Shown piece by piece: positions 27,841 to 38,086 of a stretch of 55,166 nucleotides of DNA (positions are counted from its first letter, which is position 1; every line of letters begins with the position of its first letter). The translations under genes were made by a program, and so were the position numbers. Below the pieces are notes generated by a model that made no database searches, had not been told where the DNA came from, and saw only the letters and a program-made list of their open reading frames with translations. The stretch is from Alphaproteobacteria bacterium (GTDB lineage Bacteria; Pseudomonadota; Alphaproteobacteria; RS24): NCBI GenBank assembly GCA_949498175.1, contig CATDDF010000084.1:1-55166 (forward strand), written 5' to 3'.

Positions 27841-28988
27841 ACCGAATATCCGGCGCGCCCGAAGCCGTCGCGTAAATCGGCTTTCAAATCATCGACATGT
27901 TCCAGCCCGATATTGAGGCGCAGCATCTGCCCGTCCGTTTCAAACGGCTTGGCGGTTCGGACGATTTTGCACGGCACGATCAGGCTTTCAAAGCCGCCCC
28001 AGCTATAACCCATGCCAAACAGGCGCATATTGTCGAGCATGGCCGCGAGTTGCTCTTCGCTACATGGGTCAAGCTCGACCGAGAACAGACCGCCTGCGCC
28101 GGTAAAGTCGCGCTGCCACAAATCATGACCCGGCGCGCCGGGTAGGGCCGGATAATACACTTTGTGGACAAAGCTCATGCCTTCGAGCCATGCGGCAATA
28201 TCAAGTGCCGCTTGCTGATGCTGCTTCATGCGGGTCGGCATGGTGCGCAAACCGCGCAAAGCGAGGAACACGTCATCTGGGCCCACGCTGAAACCGATAT
28301 TGCCATGCACGCGCTCCAGCTTGGTGAGGTTATCGCCTTTGGCCGCGACAGTGCCGAGCAGGGCGTCGGCATGGCCGACAACATATTTGGTGGCGGCGAG
28401 AATAGAAAAATCGACATCGAAATCGAGCGGGCGGAAATTGAGCGGCGTCGCCCACGTATTGTCTATGGCCGTTTTGACACCGGCCTTTTGCGCCGCTTTT
28501 ACAATGGCCGGCACGTCTTGCACTTCAAAGGTTTGCGAGCCGGGGCTTTCCATGAAAATCATCGCCGTATTGTCGCGCATGAGCTTGGCAATATCGCCAC
28601 CGATGAGCGGGTCATAATATTCCGTCTCAACGCCGTAATCGCTCAGGAGTTGGTCACAGAGTTTGCGGGTTGGTTGATAGGCGCTGTCGACCATTAACAA
28701 ATGAGAGCCTGCGGAAACCGCCGTCATAATGGCCAGCGACACGGCTGAGGCACCTGAAGGCGTCAGCATGGTGCCGTCAGCCCCTTCAAGCGCGTTCATG
28801 GCGTCTTGCAGCGCGCTGGTCGTCGGCGTGCCGCGACGGCCATATGTATAGGGGATTTTCTCCGTACCGCGAATGGCGGCCAGCGACGGATAGATAATCG
28901 TTGAAGCGTGATAGACAGGCGTGTTGACCGCACCGGCATGGTCTTTCGGGCTTCGACCAGTGACAACAATTTTTGTTTCGTCTTTCAC
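27837..28988 (-). CDS. metC: Cystathionine beta-lyase
   Basis: 'VNTPVYHASTIIYPSLAAIRG', 'YTYGRRGTPTTSALQDAMNALEGADGTMLTPSGASAVSLA', 'AATKYVVGHADALLGTV' (PLP Lys). Confidence 0.93.
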   Translation of the reverse strand: MKDETKIVVTGRSPKDHAGAVNTPVYHASTIIYPSLAAIRGTEKIPYTYGRRGTPTTSALQDAMNALEGADGTMLTPSGASAVSLAIMTAVSAGSHLLMVDSAYQPTRKLCDQLLSDYGVETEYYDPLIGGDIAKLMRDNTAMIFMESPGSQTFEVQDVPAIVKAAQKAGVKTAIDNTWATPLNFRPLDFDVDFSILAATKYVVGHADALLGTVAAKGDNLTKLERVHGNIGFSVGPDDVFLALRGLRTMPTRMKQHQQAALDIAAWLEGMSFVHKVYYPALPGAPGHDLWQRDFTGAGGLFSVELDPCSEEQLAAMLDNMRLFGMGYSWGGFESLIVPCKIVRTAKPFETDGQMLRLNIGLEHVDDLKADLRDGFGRAGYSV

Positions 28989-29048
28989 CTGTTTTCTTTC
29001 CGCTCAGAAATGTTAGAGTTCGCTCATTATTCGCTAATGAGGTTGGAT

Positions 29049-30077
29049 ATGCAAATCAAACGCTTGGTTTTTGGCGCGCTCGCATCATTGCTTTTGGCGT
29101 TCGCCCCGCTGTCTGTCGGAGCAGCCGGAAATACGTTGGACGTTGTCATGAAACGCGGTTATGTGCAATGCGGAGTATCGCAAGGCCTGCCGGGCTTTTC
29201 AAACCCTGATGACAAAGGCAATTGGACCGGCATTGATGTCGATTTTTGTAAAGCCGTCGCCGCCGCAATTTTCGGTGATGCCGCGAAGGTAAAGTTTACG
29301 CCGCTATCAGCCAAAGAGCGCTTTACCGCCATTCAGTCCGGCGAAGTTGATATTATCGCCCGAAATACGACATGGTCGATGCATCGCGATACAGCGCTCG
29401 GTGTTGATTTTCGCGCCGTCAATTATTACGACGGGCAAGGTTTTATGGTGCGCGCGGATTTGGGCGTAACTAGTTCGACAGAGCTTGACGGCGCAACCCT
29501 GTGCACCAATCAGGGCACGACCACTGAACTGAACGCCGCCGATTATTTCCGCGCCAATAATATGCAATATGAGATTGTCGCTTTCGAAAAAGCCGATGAA
29601 GCCGTTGCCGCCTACAATTCGGGGCGCTGCGATGCCTATACCACAGATCACTCAGCGCTTTACGCGCAACGCCTAAAACTGACCGACCCGCAAGCGCATA
29701 TTGTTTTGCCCGAGATTATTTCCAAAGAACCGCTCGGCCCGGCCGTGCGGCAGGGTGATAATGTCTGGGGCGATATTATTGCTTGGGTGCATTACGCCAC
29801 TGTGGCAGCAGAGGAACTGGGCGTAACGTCGAAAAATATCGGCTCTATGGGCAATTCGACCAATCCGTCAATCAAGCGCTTGCTGGGCAAAGACGGCACG
29901 TTTGGGGCCAATCTCGGCATTCCGGCCGATTGGGCGTTTCAAGCGGTCAAGCAGGTCGGCAATTATGGTGAAATTTTTGAACGCAATGTCGGCATCAATA
30001 CGCCGCTCGGCATTAAACGCGGCTATAATGCGCTGTGGACTGATGGTGGCCTGCAATATGCGCCGCCCATTCGCTAG
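29049..30077 (+). CDS. aapJ: General L-amino acid ABC transporter, substrate-binding protein
   Basis: Signal peptide; 'VMKRGYVQCGVSQGLPGFSNPDDKGNWTGIDVDFCKAVAAAIFGD...RNTTWSMHRDTALGVDF'. Start moved from 28908 to ATG 29049. Confidence 0.93.
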   Translation: MQIKRLVFGALASLLLAFAPLSVGAAGNTLDVVMKRGYVQCGVSQGLPGFSNPDDKGNWTGIDVDFCKAVAAAIFGDAAKVKFTPLSAKERFTAIQSGEVDIIARNTTWSMHRDTALGVDFRAVNYYDGQGFMVRADLGVTSSTELDGATLCTNQGTTTELNAADYFRANNMQYEIVAFEKADEAVAAYNSGRCDAYTTDHSALYAQRLKLTDPQAHIVLPEIISKEPLGPAVRQGDNVWGDIIAWVHYATVAAEELGVTSKNIGSMGNSTNPSIKRLLGKDGTFGANLGIPADWAFQAVKQVGNYGEIFERNVGINTPLGIKRGYNALWTDGGLQYAPPIR

Positions 30078-30086
30078 GAGCTGACC

Positions 30087-31247
30087 ATCAACACGCTGAC
30101 GTCAAAACTGCTGCGCCGTGATGTGCTTTTGCAGGCGCTGGTGCTTGGTGCTTTGGTGCTGGCCATGGTCTGGCTGGTCGCCAATGTACAAAGCAATTTG
30201 GAGCGGCAGAACATTAATTCCGGCTTCGGCTTTTTGTCGGAGCGCGCCGGTTTCGGCATTAACCAAACGCTGATTGATTATTCCGAAGACAGTAGCTTTG
30301 CGCGCGTGCTGACGGTCGGGTTGTTGAACACGCTTCTGGTTTCTGTGCTCGGCATTATTCTGGCGACAATTCTCGGTTTTGCGCTGGGCGTGGCCCGTCT
30401 GTCGAGCAATTGGTTGGTCAATAAAACGGCGATGGTTTATGTCGAGATTTTCCGCAATGTGCCGCTGCTTTTGCAGATCATGTTTTGGTATTTCGGCGTG
30501 CTGCGCAATCTACCAAGCCCGCGCCAAGCCGTATCGCTCGGCGATGCGGTGTTTCTGAGCAATCGAGGCATTGTTGTTCCGGCTTTGGAAATGACCGCCG
30601 CCGCCTGGTGGTATGGCGCGGCACTGGCGGCCAGTGGCGCGATTTATGTATGGCTGCGCCGCCGCGCCAGACTCTCGCGCCTGGCCGATGGCTCGCTTAT
30701 CTCGATATGGCGACCTTTCGCGATGATTGCTCTGGCATCGCTGGCTTTTGCGGCAATGATGGGTGGCGTGCCGTTCAGCTTTGATATTCCGGCCTTGAAA
30801 GGCTTTAACTTTCGTGGCGGCATCACTGTTATTCCTGAGTTTGTCGCTCTGCTTCTGGCGCTCAGCCTCTATACGGCGGCGTTTATTGCCGAAATTGTCC
30901 GCGCCGGCATTCAATCGGTCTCAAAAGGTCAGCGCGAAGCGGCTTCGGCGCTTGGCTTGCCCGACAATACGGCCTTGCGGCTGGTGGTCATTCCGCAAGC
31001 GCTGCGCGTCATCATTCCGCCACTGACCAGCCAATATCTCAATCTGACCAAAAACTCATCCTTGGCGGTCGCCATTGCCTATCCCGATATTGTCTCCGTG
31101 TTCGCAGGCACCACGCTGACGCAGGTCGGCCAAGCCGTCGAAATTATATTCATCACCATGATGATTTATCTGACGCTGAGCCTGCTCACTTCTTTTGCCA
31201 TGAACCGATATAATGCGCGCATTGCGCTTGTGGGACAGAAGTCGTGA
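30087..31247 (+). CDS. aapQ: General L-amino acid ABC transporter permease (AapQ/BztB type); start ambiguous, 30087 (non-canonical ATC) or 30123 (GTG)
   Basis: '[42 protein letters not shown]' and '[23 protein letters not shown]'. See finding on the start codon. Confidence 0.9.
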   Translation: MNTLTSKLLRRDVLLQALVLGALVLAMVWLVANVQSNLERQNINSGFGFLSERAGFGINQTLIDYSEDSSFARVLTVGLLNTLLVSVLGIILATILGFALGVARLSSNWLVNKTAMVYVEIFRNVPLLLQIMFWYFGVLRNLPSPRQAVSLGDAVFLSNRGIVVPALEMTAAAWWYGAALAASGAIYVWLRRRARLSRLADGSLISIWRPFAMIALASLAFAAMMGGVPFSFDIPALKGFNFRGGITVIPEFVALLLALSLYTAAFIAEIVRAGIQSVSKGQREAASALGLPDNTALRLVVIPQALRVIIPPLTSQYLNLTKNSSLAVAIAYPDIVSVFAGTTLTQVGQAVEIIFITMMIYLTLSLLTSFAMNRYNARIALVGQKS

Positions 31248-32356
31248 GCAGCTGGACACCGACAGCCCCGCGTCCGGCTCCGGCCAGTACGGTCGGCTTT
31301 GTCGCTTGGACGCGCGCCAACCTGTTCGCCAACAAGTTGGATACGGCACTGACGCTTTTGGCATTCACGCTGGTTGTCTATGTGGTCGAAGCGATATTCG
31401 GCTGGGCGATTATTGATGCCAGTTTTACCGGCGATGATCGCACAGCCTGTTTGAAAGAGGTGCAGGGCGCGTGCTGGCCGTTTATCGAAGCGAAATTCGG
31501 CCAGTTTATTTATGGACGTTATCCTGATGCTGAACGCTGGCGCGTTGATTTGGTGTTTCTCTCCGGTCTTATCGGGCTGATACCCATGCTGATGCCGAAT
31601 GTTGGCTTCAAGCGCGCCAATATGATTTATCTGCTCGGCTTTTATCCCATATTTGCTTTCATCATGTTGAATGGCGGCATGCTGGGGCTTGCCACGGTCG
31701 ATACAACCGATTGGGGTGGGCTATTGGTGACACTGGTTGTGGCCATTACCGGCATTGTCGCATCGCTGCCACTCGGCATTTTGCTGGCACTGGGACGGCG
31801 CTCCGACCTGCCGATTGTGCGCGCTTTGTGCATAGGCTTTATCGAGATATTCCGCGGTGTGCCGCTCATCACTGTTTTGTTTATGGCCAGCGTCATGCTG
31901 CCCTTATTCCTGCCTGACGGCGTCAATTTCGATAAGCTGGTGCGCTGTCTTATTGGCGTGGCGTTGTTTTCATCGGCCTATATGGCGGAGGTGGTGCGCG
32001 GCGGGCTGCAAGCCATTCCGAAAGGGCAATATGAAGCGGCGGCGGCGCTTGGCCTCGGCTATTGGAAAACCACCCGCCTCATTATCTTACCGCAAGCGCT
32101 CAAGCTGGTCATTCCCGGCATTGTGAACACATTTATCGGCCTGTTTAAGGACACGACTTTGGTGTTGATTGTCGGCTTGTTTGATTTGCTGGGCATTGTG
32201 CAATTGCATTTCACCGATGCCAGCTGGGCGACGCCGGAGACGCATATTACCGGCTATGTATTTGCCGGTGCCGTATTCTGGCTTTTCTGTTTTGCCATGT
32301 CGCGCTATTCAATCTTTATGGAAAACCATCTTTCAACCGACAGGACAAGCTCATGA
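31244..32356 (+). CDS. aapM: General L-amino acid ABC transporter permease (AapM/BztC type)
   Basis: '[66 protein letters not shown]'; GTG start overlaps aapQ stop. Confidence 0.93.
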   Translation: MSSWTPTAPRPAPASTVGFVAWTRANLFANKLDTALTLLAFTLVVYVVEAIFGWAIIDASFTGDDRTACLKEVQGACWPFIEAKFGQFIYGRYPDAERWRVDLVFLSGLIGLIPMLMPNVGFKRANMIYLLGFYPIFAFIMLNGGMLGLATVDTTDWGGLLVTLVVAITGIVASLPLGILLALGRRSDLPIVRALCIGFIEIFRGVPLITVLFMASVMLPLFLPDGVNFDKLVRCLIGVALFSSAYMAEVVRGGLQAIPKGQYEAAAALGLGYWKTTRLIILPQALKLVIPGIVNTFIGLFKDTTLVLIVGLFDLLGIVQLHFTDASWATPETHITGYVFAGAVFWLFCFAMSRYSIFMENHLSTDRTSS

Positions 32357-33093
32357 GTGACCCGGTTATCCGCATCAATAAAATGAATAAATGGTTCGGC
32401 AATTTTCATGTGCTGCGCGACATTGATTTGAATGTGGCGTCGGGTGAGAAGATTGTCATTTGCGGGCCATCGGGCAGCGGCAAGTCGACACTTATCCGTT
32501 GCATCAATCGGCTTGAAACGCATCAAGAGGGCGAGATTGAGGTGGAAGGCGTGACGCTTGACGGTTCGCTGAAAAACCTTGAGGAAATCCGCTCCAATGT
32601 CGGCATGGTGTTTCAGCAATTCAATTTGTTTCCGCATATGACGGTGCTGGAAAACTGCACTTTGTCACCGATTTGGGTGCAGCAAAAATCACAAGCTGAA
32701 GCAGAAAAGCTGGCGCGCGAATTGCTGGAGCGCGTGCGCATTCCCGACCAAGCCGGCAAATATCCCGGCCAGCTTTCGGGCGGCCAACAGCAGCGCGTCG
32801 CCATTGCCCGCGCTTTGTGCATGAACCCACGCATCATGCTGTTTGATGAGCCAACCTCGGCACTCGACCCTGAAATGATTAAGGAAGTGCTCGACGTGCT
32901 GGTGGAGCTGGCCAATGAGGGCATGACCATGCTGTGCGTGACGCACGAAATGGGTTTTGCCCGACAAGTGGCTGATCGCGTTATATTTATGGATGAGGGT
33001 GAGATTGTTGAAGAGAATGCGCCGGAAGCATTTTTTTCCAATCCTGAAAATGAGCGAACCCAGCTGTTCCTCAGCCAAGTGCTGACGCATTAA
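32353..33093 (+). CDS. aapP: Amino acid ABC transporter ATP-binding protein
   Basis: Walker A 'GPSGSGKST', signature 'LSGGQQQR', Walker B '[14 protein letters not shown]'. Confidence 0.97.
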   Translation: MSDPVIRINKMNKWFGNFHVLRDIDLNVASGEKIVICGPSGSGKSTLIRCINRLETHQEGEIEVEGVTLDGSLKNLEEIRSNVGMVFQQFNLFPHMTVLENCTLSPIWVQQKSQAEAEKLARELLERVRIPDQAGKYPGQLSGGQQQRVAIARALCMNPRIMLFDEPTSALDPEMIKEVLDVLVELANEGMTMLCVTHEMGFARQVADRVIFMDEGEIVEENAPEAFFSNPENERTQLFLSQVLTH

Positions 33094-33605
33094 TCGTCGA
33101 TGATTTCTACTTGCTTGCGCTTATAAGCGGCGAAGCCGGAGCGTTGATATAGTTTCAGCGCCGCCGGATGGTCGAGTGTGCAGGTTTGTATAATGACTTT
33201 TTTCGGATCACGTTCCCTGATGATTTGCATGCTGCGCTTCATCATGCGGGGGCCGAGGCTGTTACCGATTTCGCTTTCGACAAGACCGAAGAAAACAATC
33301 TCGACTTGCGGAAATAATCTGAAATTCAGTTCGACATAGCCAATCGCGTCTCCTTCACGGCGCAAAACGAAAATCTCTGTTGCCGGATGGTGAATGAGTG
33401 CCGCCAATTGGCGGTCGTCCAGATGGCGTCGATTGACCCAATGCCAACGCCTCCCGACACCGTCGTAAAGCTTGCGGTATTCATCAAGCGCAATGTTCGG
33501 CTCATGCTCAAAGCTGATACCCTCCGGCCAATCAATATCGCCGGAAGCGACAGGCAAGGGCGCTTCCATAGCGAGATGGGTAACAATGGTTTGCAGTTTC
33601 GTCAT
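33090..33605 (-). CDS. GNAT family N-acetyltransferase
   Basis: '[45 protein letters not shown]...[27 protein letters not shown]'. Confidence 0.85.
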   Translation of the reverse strand: MTKLQTIVTHLAMEAPLPVASGDIDWPEGISFEHEPNIALDEYRKLYDGVGRRWHWVNRRHLDDRQLAALIHHPATEIFVLRREGDAIGYVELNFRLFPQVEIVFFGLVESEIGNSLGPRMMKRSMQIIRERDPKKVIIQTCTLDHPAALKLYQRSGFAAYKRKQVEIIDD

Positions 33606-34603
33606 TACAGCCAGTCAGGATAGGGCAGACCCTTCTCCTTTAAAAATGCAGGATTGAACAATTTCGACTGATAGCGTGTGCCATAGTCGCACAGGATAGT
33701 CACAATGGTATGGCCGGGCCCTAAATCGGCCGCCATACGCATGGCACCGGCAATGTTTATGCCGCTTGAGCCGCCGAGGCAAAGCCCCTCATCTTTCAGC
33801 AGATCAAACACAATCGGTAGCGCTTCGGCATCGTCAATCTGATAAGCATCGTCAATCGGCGCGCCTTCAATATTGGCAGTGACACGGCCTTGCCCGATAC
33901 CTTCAGTGATTGATGTGCCTTCCGATTTCAGTTCACCGCTTTTGAACCAGTGATACATGTTTGCGCCCATCGGGTCGGCGGCGGCAATGCGGATGTCGCT
34001 GTTTTGCTCTTTCAAGTAAATTCCCGTGCCGGCCAAAGTGCCGCCTGTGCCAATGGCGCAGGTAAAACCGTCGACCTTGCCGTCGGTTTGACGCCAAATT
34101 TCCGGCCCTGTCGTCTCAATATGCGCCTGTCGATTGGCGATATTGTCGAATTGATTGGCCCAAACCGCGCCGTTTTCGTTTTTTTCGGCCAATTCGGCGG
34201 CCAGTCGGCCGGAATATTTGATGTAATTATTGTCATCGGCATAGGGCACGGCAGGCACTTCAATCAATTCTGCTCCGGCCAAACGCAACATGTCCTTTTT
34301 TTCATCGCTTTGCGTTTCAGGAATGACGATGACGGATTTATAGCCGAGCGCATTGGCGACCAGCGCAATGCCAATGCCTGTATTGCCTGCAGTGCCCTCA
34401 ACAATCGTGCCACCCGGTTTCAACAAGCCTTTGGCCTCGGCATCGCGAATAATGAAGAGGGCGGCGCGATCTTTCACCGATTGTCCGGGGTTCATGAACT
34501 CAGCCTTGCCCAGAATCGTGCAATCAGTTTGTTCAGATGCCTTTTTTAGCTTGATAAGCGGTGTATTTCCGATGGCGGCGATCATGTCGTCAAGAAATTG
34601 CAC
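33605..34603 (-). CDS. cysK: Cysteine synthase A (O-acetylserine sulfhydrylase family)
   Basis: 'AIGNTPLIKLKKAS', 'NPGQSVKDRAALFII', 'EGTAGNTGIGIALVANALGYKSVIVIPETQS'. Confidence 0.9.
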   Translation of the reverse strand: MQFLDDMIAAIGNTPLIKLKKASEQTDCTILGKAEFMNPGQSVKDRAALFIIRDAEAKGLLKPGGTIVEGTAGNTGIGIALVANALGYKSVIVIPETQSDEKKDMLRLAGAELIEVPAVPYADDNNYIKYSGRLAAELAEKNENGAVWANQFDNIANRQAHIETTGPEIWRQTDGKVDGFTCAIGTGGTLAGTGIYLKEQNSDIRIAAADPMGANMYHWFKSGELKSEGTSITEGIGQGRVTANIEGAPIDDAYQIDDAEALPIVFDLLKDEGLCLGGSSGINIAGAMRMAADLGPGHTIVTILCDYGTRYQSKLFNPAFLKEKGLPYPDWL

Positions 34604-34640
34604 TTTTCTCTCCCTCGGCTCAAAAAAAAATCGATTTGCC

Positions 34641-34666
34641 TAATCCGATGAGCGGTTTACATCGTA
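34641..34666 (+). promoter_or_regulatory. Candidate ECF-type promoter TAATCC-N16-CGTA upstream of the ChrR-like gene
   Basis: taatcc 34641-34646, 16-nt spacer, cgta 34663-34666. Same architecture upstream of the photolyase gene on the opposite strand. Confidence 0.45.
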
Positions 34667-34713
34667 TTTTAAACGAATTAACTTATTTCTGGTAAGCATT
34701 AAAGAGGTTTCTG

Positions 34714-35370
34714 TTGAACGCGCATATACCCCTTAGTCCAAGTTTGGAATCGTTGGTTGCACAATATGCATCAGGCGATCTTGGTCATGGTATGTCTGTT
34801 TTGATGGCGAGCTTCATTACGCTTTCTCCGGCCGCTCGCGAACAATATCGCGCTCTGGAGCAACTGAATGGTGTTTTGCTCGATGAGGCAGAAAAAAGTG
34901 AGGTTGGCGAGGATACGCTGGACGCATTAATGGCGCGGCTTGATGAGCCGGAAGAAGACGAGCAGCAAGCTTGTGCGACAGAAAATCAAGATTTACCGGC
35001 TGCTTTGCGTGATTTGCTAAGCGAGCCGATCGAAAACGCCGGATGGCGTTTCGCCTATCCGGGCGTCAAACAGCTTAAATTGCCCTTTGGCGATAGCGGT
35101 GAGAGCGTAAAATTGCTGAAAATCAAACCGGGCAAAGCTGCACCACGACATACACATAATGGCATTGAGGCCACTCTTGTCTTGCGCGGCGCGTTTCGGG
35201 ATGGTAACCGACTTTATGAGCGCGGTCAGTTGGCTCTTGCCGACCAGCATATTCAGCACCGTCCGCGCGCTGAGGGAAATGAAGATTGTATTTGCTTGGC
35301 GGTGACGGATGGCGCGCTTCGATTTACGGATAGCTTGGGACGTATTGCTCGCGATTTCTTCGCGCGTTAG
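34714..35370 (+). CDS. ChrR-like anti-sigma/cupin protein with degenerate N-terminal zinc site
   Basis: N-terminal 'LVAQYASGDLGHGMSVLMASFITLSPAAREQ' resembles the ChrR ASD region; C-terminal cupin 'PRHTHNGIEATLVLRGAFRDGNRLYERGQLALADQHIQHRP'. TTG start. Confidence 0.8.
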   Translation: MNAHIPLSPSLESLVAQYASGDLGHGMSVLMASFITLSPAAREQYRALEQLNGVLLDEAEKSEVGEDTLDALMARLDEPEEDEQQACATENQDLPAALRDLLSEPIENAGWRFAYPGVKQLKLPFGDSGESVKLLKIKPGKAAPRHTHNGIEATLVLRGAFRDGNRLYERGQLALADQHIQHRPRAEGNEDCICLAVTDGALRFTDSLGRIARDFFAR

Positions 35371-36061
35371 ATCGGCGCTTTTTCTTACATTACTGTTCTC
35401 AACATCGGCCGCCGCCGACACGGTTTCGCGTGATTGGCTGGGCGGTGTGCCCGATGACGGCTTTTTGGCATATGAGATTTCGCGCAAGGACAAGCCATTG
35501 GGCTTTCAAGCCTTAAGTTTCAGTCGCTCTGAAAGCGGAGAACTGATTGTCAATGTACATATTGAGATTGACTTCAAATTAGGCCCGATACCGTTGTTTC
35601 GCTATTTGCATGACAATCGTGAGGTCTGGCGCGACGGCACTTTGCTGTCGATAAAATCAAAGACCTATAATAACGGTAAGGACGCGCATGCCGATTTGCA
35701 GCTTGAAAATGGGCGCTATGTCGGGAGCGGCAGTCGCTATGAAAACAATTTGGAAGCGCCGCTTCTTTCCACCAGCTATTTCAATCCAAATTTCATCCGC
35801 CAGTCGGCTTTAATCAGCACGCAAGATGGTCGCTTATTGGAACCTAAAATTGAGGCTATGGGCGTTGAAACACTGAATATTGATGGCGTGCCTGTGCAGG
35901 CAACGCGGTTTCGCTTGTCGGGCAAATTGAGCATTGATATTTGGTATACTGATGCCGGCCGATGGGTGAAGACCGAGTTTTCGCGCGGTGGTAATACGCT
36001 GGTTGTCAAACAAACCAATCCGGCGCGCATTCCGCCGCGTAAAAAGTGGCGACGTCCATAA
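35345..36061 (+). CDS. DUF6134-like secreted protein
   Basis: Signal peptide 'SALFLTLLFSTSAAA'; 'FLAYEISRKDKPLGFQALSFS...IEIDFKLGPIPLFRYLHDNREVWRDGTLLSIKSKTYNNGK'. Start uncertain (TTG 35345 or ATG 35309); overlaps the ChrR-like CDS. Confidence 0.7.
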   Translation: MLAISSRVRSALFLTLLFSTSAAADTVSRDWLGGVPDDGFLAYEISRKDKPLGFQALSFSRSESGELIVNVHIEIDFKLGPIPLFRYLHDNREVWRDGTLLSIKSKTYNNGKDAHADLQLENGRYVGSGSRYENNLEAPLLSTSYFNPNFIRQSALISTQDGRLLEPKIEAMGVETLNIDGVPVQATRFRLSGKLSIDIWYTDAGRWVKTEFSRGGNTLVVKQTNPARIPPRKKWRRP

Positions 36062-36080
36062 ACCCTTCGGGAGTTCAGAT

Positions 36081-36842
36081 ATGAAAATAATGACACCGCG
36101 CCATGGTTGCGCGTGGATCACCGGCGCGTCTTCCGGTATTGGTGCTGCCTTGGCCCTTGAATTGGCGTCGCGCGGCTGGCAGGTGGCAATTTCCGCGCGA
36201 CGTGAAGCCGATTTGCAAGCCGTTGCGGCACAGCATAAAAACATTCATGGTTTTGTCTGTGATGTCACTGACCGCCACGCAATGGCTCAAATAAGCGCAG
36301 AAATTGAAGCCGCGCTCGGCCCTATTGCGCTTGGTGTTATGAATGCCGGCATTTATTTGCCTACGGCTTTGCCGGACTTCGACCCTACACTGTTTGACCG
36401 TACTTTTGAGGTTAATTTGACCGGCACGGTCAATGGTCTCGCGGCGCTGATTCCCAATATGGTGGCGCGCGGCGAGGGGCATATTTCACTGATTTCCTCC
36501 GTCGCCGGATATGGAGGTCTTGTTACTTCCGCTGCCTATGGTGCATCAAAAGCGGCGCTGTTCAATATGGGCGAGTCTTTGGCGATGGATTTGAAAGATA
36601 GCGGTGTGCACATTTCTATGGTTGCGCCCGGTTTTGTTAAAACACCGGCGACCGATGTAAATGAATTTGCCATGCCGTTTATCATTGAAGCCGATGAGGC
36701 CGCGCGCCGCATTGCTGACGGTCTTGCCAAGAACAAGACGCATATCTCATTCCCGCGCCGCTTTTCGTTTCTGTTGCGCTTGATAAATCTTTTACCGCGC
36801 AGCACTTATGTGAAGCTGGCAGGGCGTTTTATGGGCCGTTAA
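36081..36842 (+). CDS. SDR family NAD(P)-dependent oxidoreductase
   Basis: 'AWITGASSGIGAALALELASRGWQVAISARR', 'MNAGIY', 'SSVAGYGGLVTSAAYGASKAALFNMGESLAMDL'. Confidence 0.93.
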   Translation: MKIMTPRHGCAWITGASSGIGAALALELASRGWQVAISARREADLQAVAAQHKNIHGFVCDVTDRHAMAQISAEIEAALGPIALGVMNAGIYLPTALPDFDPTLFDRTFEVNLTGTVNGLAALIPNMVARGEGHISLISSVAGYGGLVTSAAYGASKAALFNMGESLAMDLKDSGVHISMVAPGFVKTPATDVNEFAMPFIIEADEAARRIADGLAKNKTHISFPRRFSFLLRLINLLPRSTYVKLAGRFMGR

Positions 36843-36849
36843 AAGCGCT

Positions 36850-38070
36850 TCAGTCGCGCATCAGGGTGAAATGCGACACATCGATTGACCGTGTTGTGAA
36901 GCCAGCCTCGCAATAAGCCAGATAATATTCCCACATATTGCGGAAACGCGAGTCAAAACCGAGCGCCTGCACTTCCGGCCAAACGTCGAGAAAGCGGTGC
37001 CGCCATTCGGCCAATGTGCGCGCATAATCTGTTGCAAAATCTTCGCGCGCGACCAGTTTTAAGTCGGCATTGGCGAATTCGACATCCAAGCGTTCAGGCG
37101 ATGGCAGCATGCCACCGGGGAAAATATAGCGTTGAATGAAATCGGTTTTCTTGCGATAGGCCTCGAAGCGCTCTTTTGCAATGGTGATGATTTGCAAACC
37201 GGCTTTGCCGCCCGGTTTCAGGCACGCATGCACTTGCTCGAAATAGGTCGGCCAATAGCTCTCGCCAACCGCTTCAAACATTTCGATTGATACAATGTGG
37301 TCATATTGTTCGGTCAGATCGCGATAATCGCAAAATTTGAAATCAACCTTGCCTTGCAGACCGGCCAAAGCAATGCGGTTTTTGGCAAACGCCAATTGTT
37401 CATTCGAAATGGTGATGCCGGTGACCTTACAGCCGATTTCGCGCGCTGCAAATTCTGCAAAGCCACCCCAGCCGCAACCGATTTCAAGCACATGGTCATT
37501 GGGCCCGATATCGGTGCTGGCCGCAAGGGCGCGATATTTCTCATTTTGTGCGTCGCGCAATGTCTGTTGGCTGTCGCGGAATAGGGCAGAGGAATATGTC
37601 ATGGTGGCATCGAGCCATAGCGCGTAAAACTCATTGCCCAAATCATAATGCGCGTGGATATTGCGTTTCGCACCTTGGCGCGTATTGGGGCGCAAAATAT
37701 GAATGATGCGATTAATCCATTGGGTGAAGCGGTTTTTGCCAATACTCTGCTGCAACATGGTCATATTGCTGTTCAGCAAAATCAGCAGTTTCGCGAGGTC
37801 GGGGGACGACCATTCACCATCCATATAGGATTCGGCAAAACCCATGGCACCATGGCGCAAAGTGCGGTTGAAAAAAGCCATATTGTGAATTTTCAAAACA
37901 GCGGGGCCGTCGGCCAATGCTGTGCCGAAAGTCAGCACTTCACCATCGGGTAGAGCAATTTGAATTTGGCCGAATTTGAGCTTACGCAGCAAGAGCGAAA
38001 GAATTTTCATCGCAGCCGGTCTGGCGTGCCTGCTATTTGCAACCCGTTCATGGGGCTTCGCGCTACTCAT
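36850..38070 (-). CDS. cfa: Cyclopropane-fatty-acyl-phospholipid synthase family SAM methyltransferase
   Basis: 'NIHAHYDLGNEFYALWLDATMTYSSALF', 'VLEIGCGWGGFAEFAAREIGCKVTGITISNEQLAFAK', 'SIEMFEAVGESYWPTYF'. Confidence 0.93.
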   Translation of the reverse strand: MSSAKPHERVANSRHARPAAMKILSLLLRKLKFGQIQIALPDGEVLTFGTALADGPAVLKIHNMAFFNRTLRHGAMGFAESYMDGEWSSPDLAKLLILLNSNMTMLQQSIGKNRFTQWINRIIHILRPNTRQGAKRNIHAHYDLGNEFYALWLDATMTYSSALFRDSQQTLRDAQNEKYRALAASTDIGPNDHVLEIGCGWGGFAEFAAREIGCKVTGITISNEQLAFAKNRIALAGLQGKVDFKFCDYRDLTEQYDHIVSIEMFEAVGESYWPTYFEQVHACLKPGGKAGLQIITIAKERFEAYRKKTDFIQRYIFPGGMLPSPERLDVEFANADLKLVAREDFATDYARTLAEWRHRFLDVWPEVQALGFDSRFRNMWEYYLAYCEAGFTTRSIDVSHFTLMRD

Positions 38071-38086
38071 TGGTCCCTCCGGTCAC

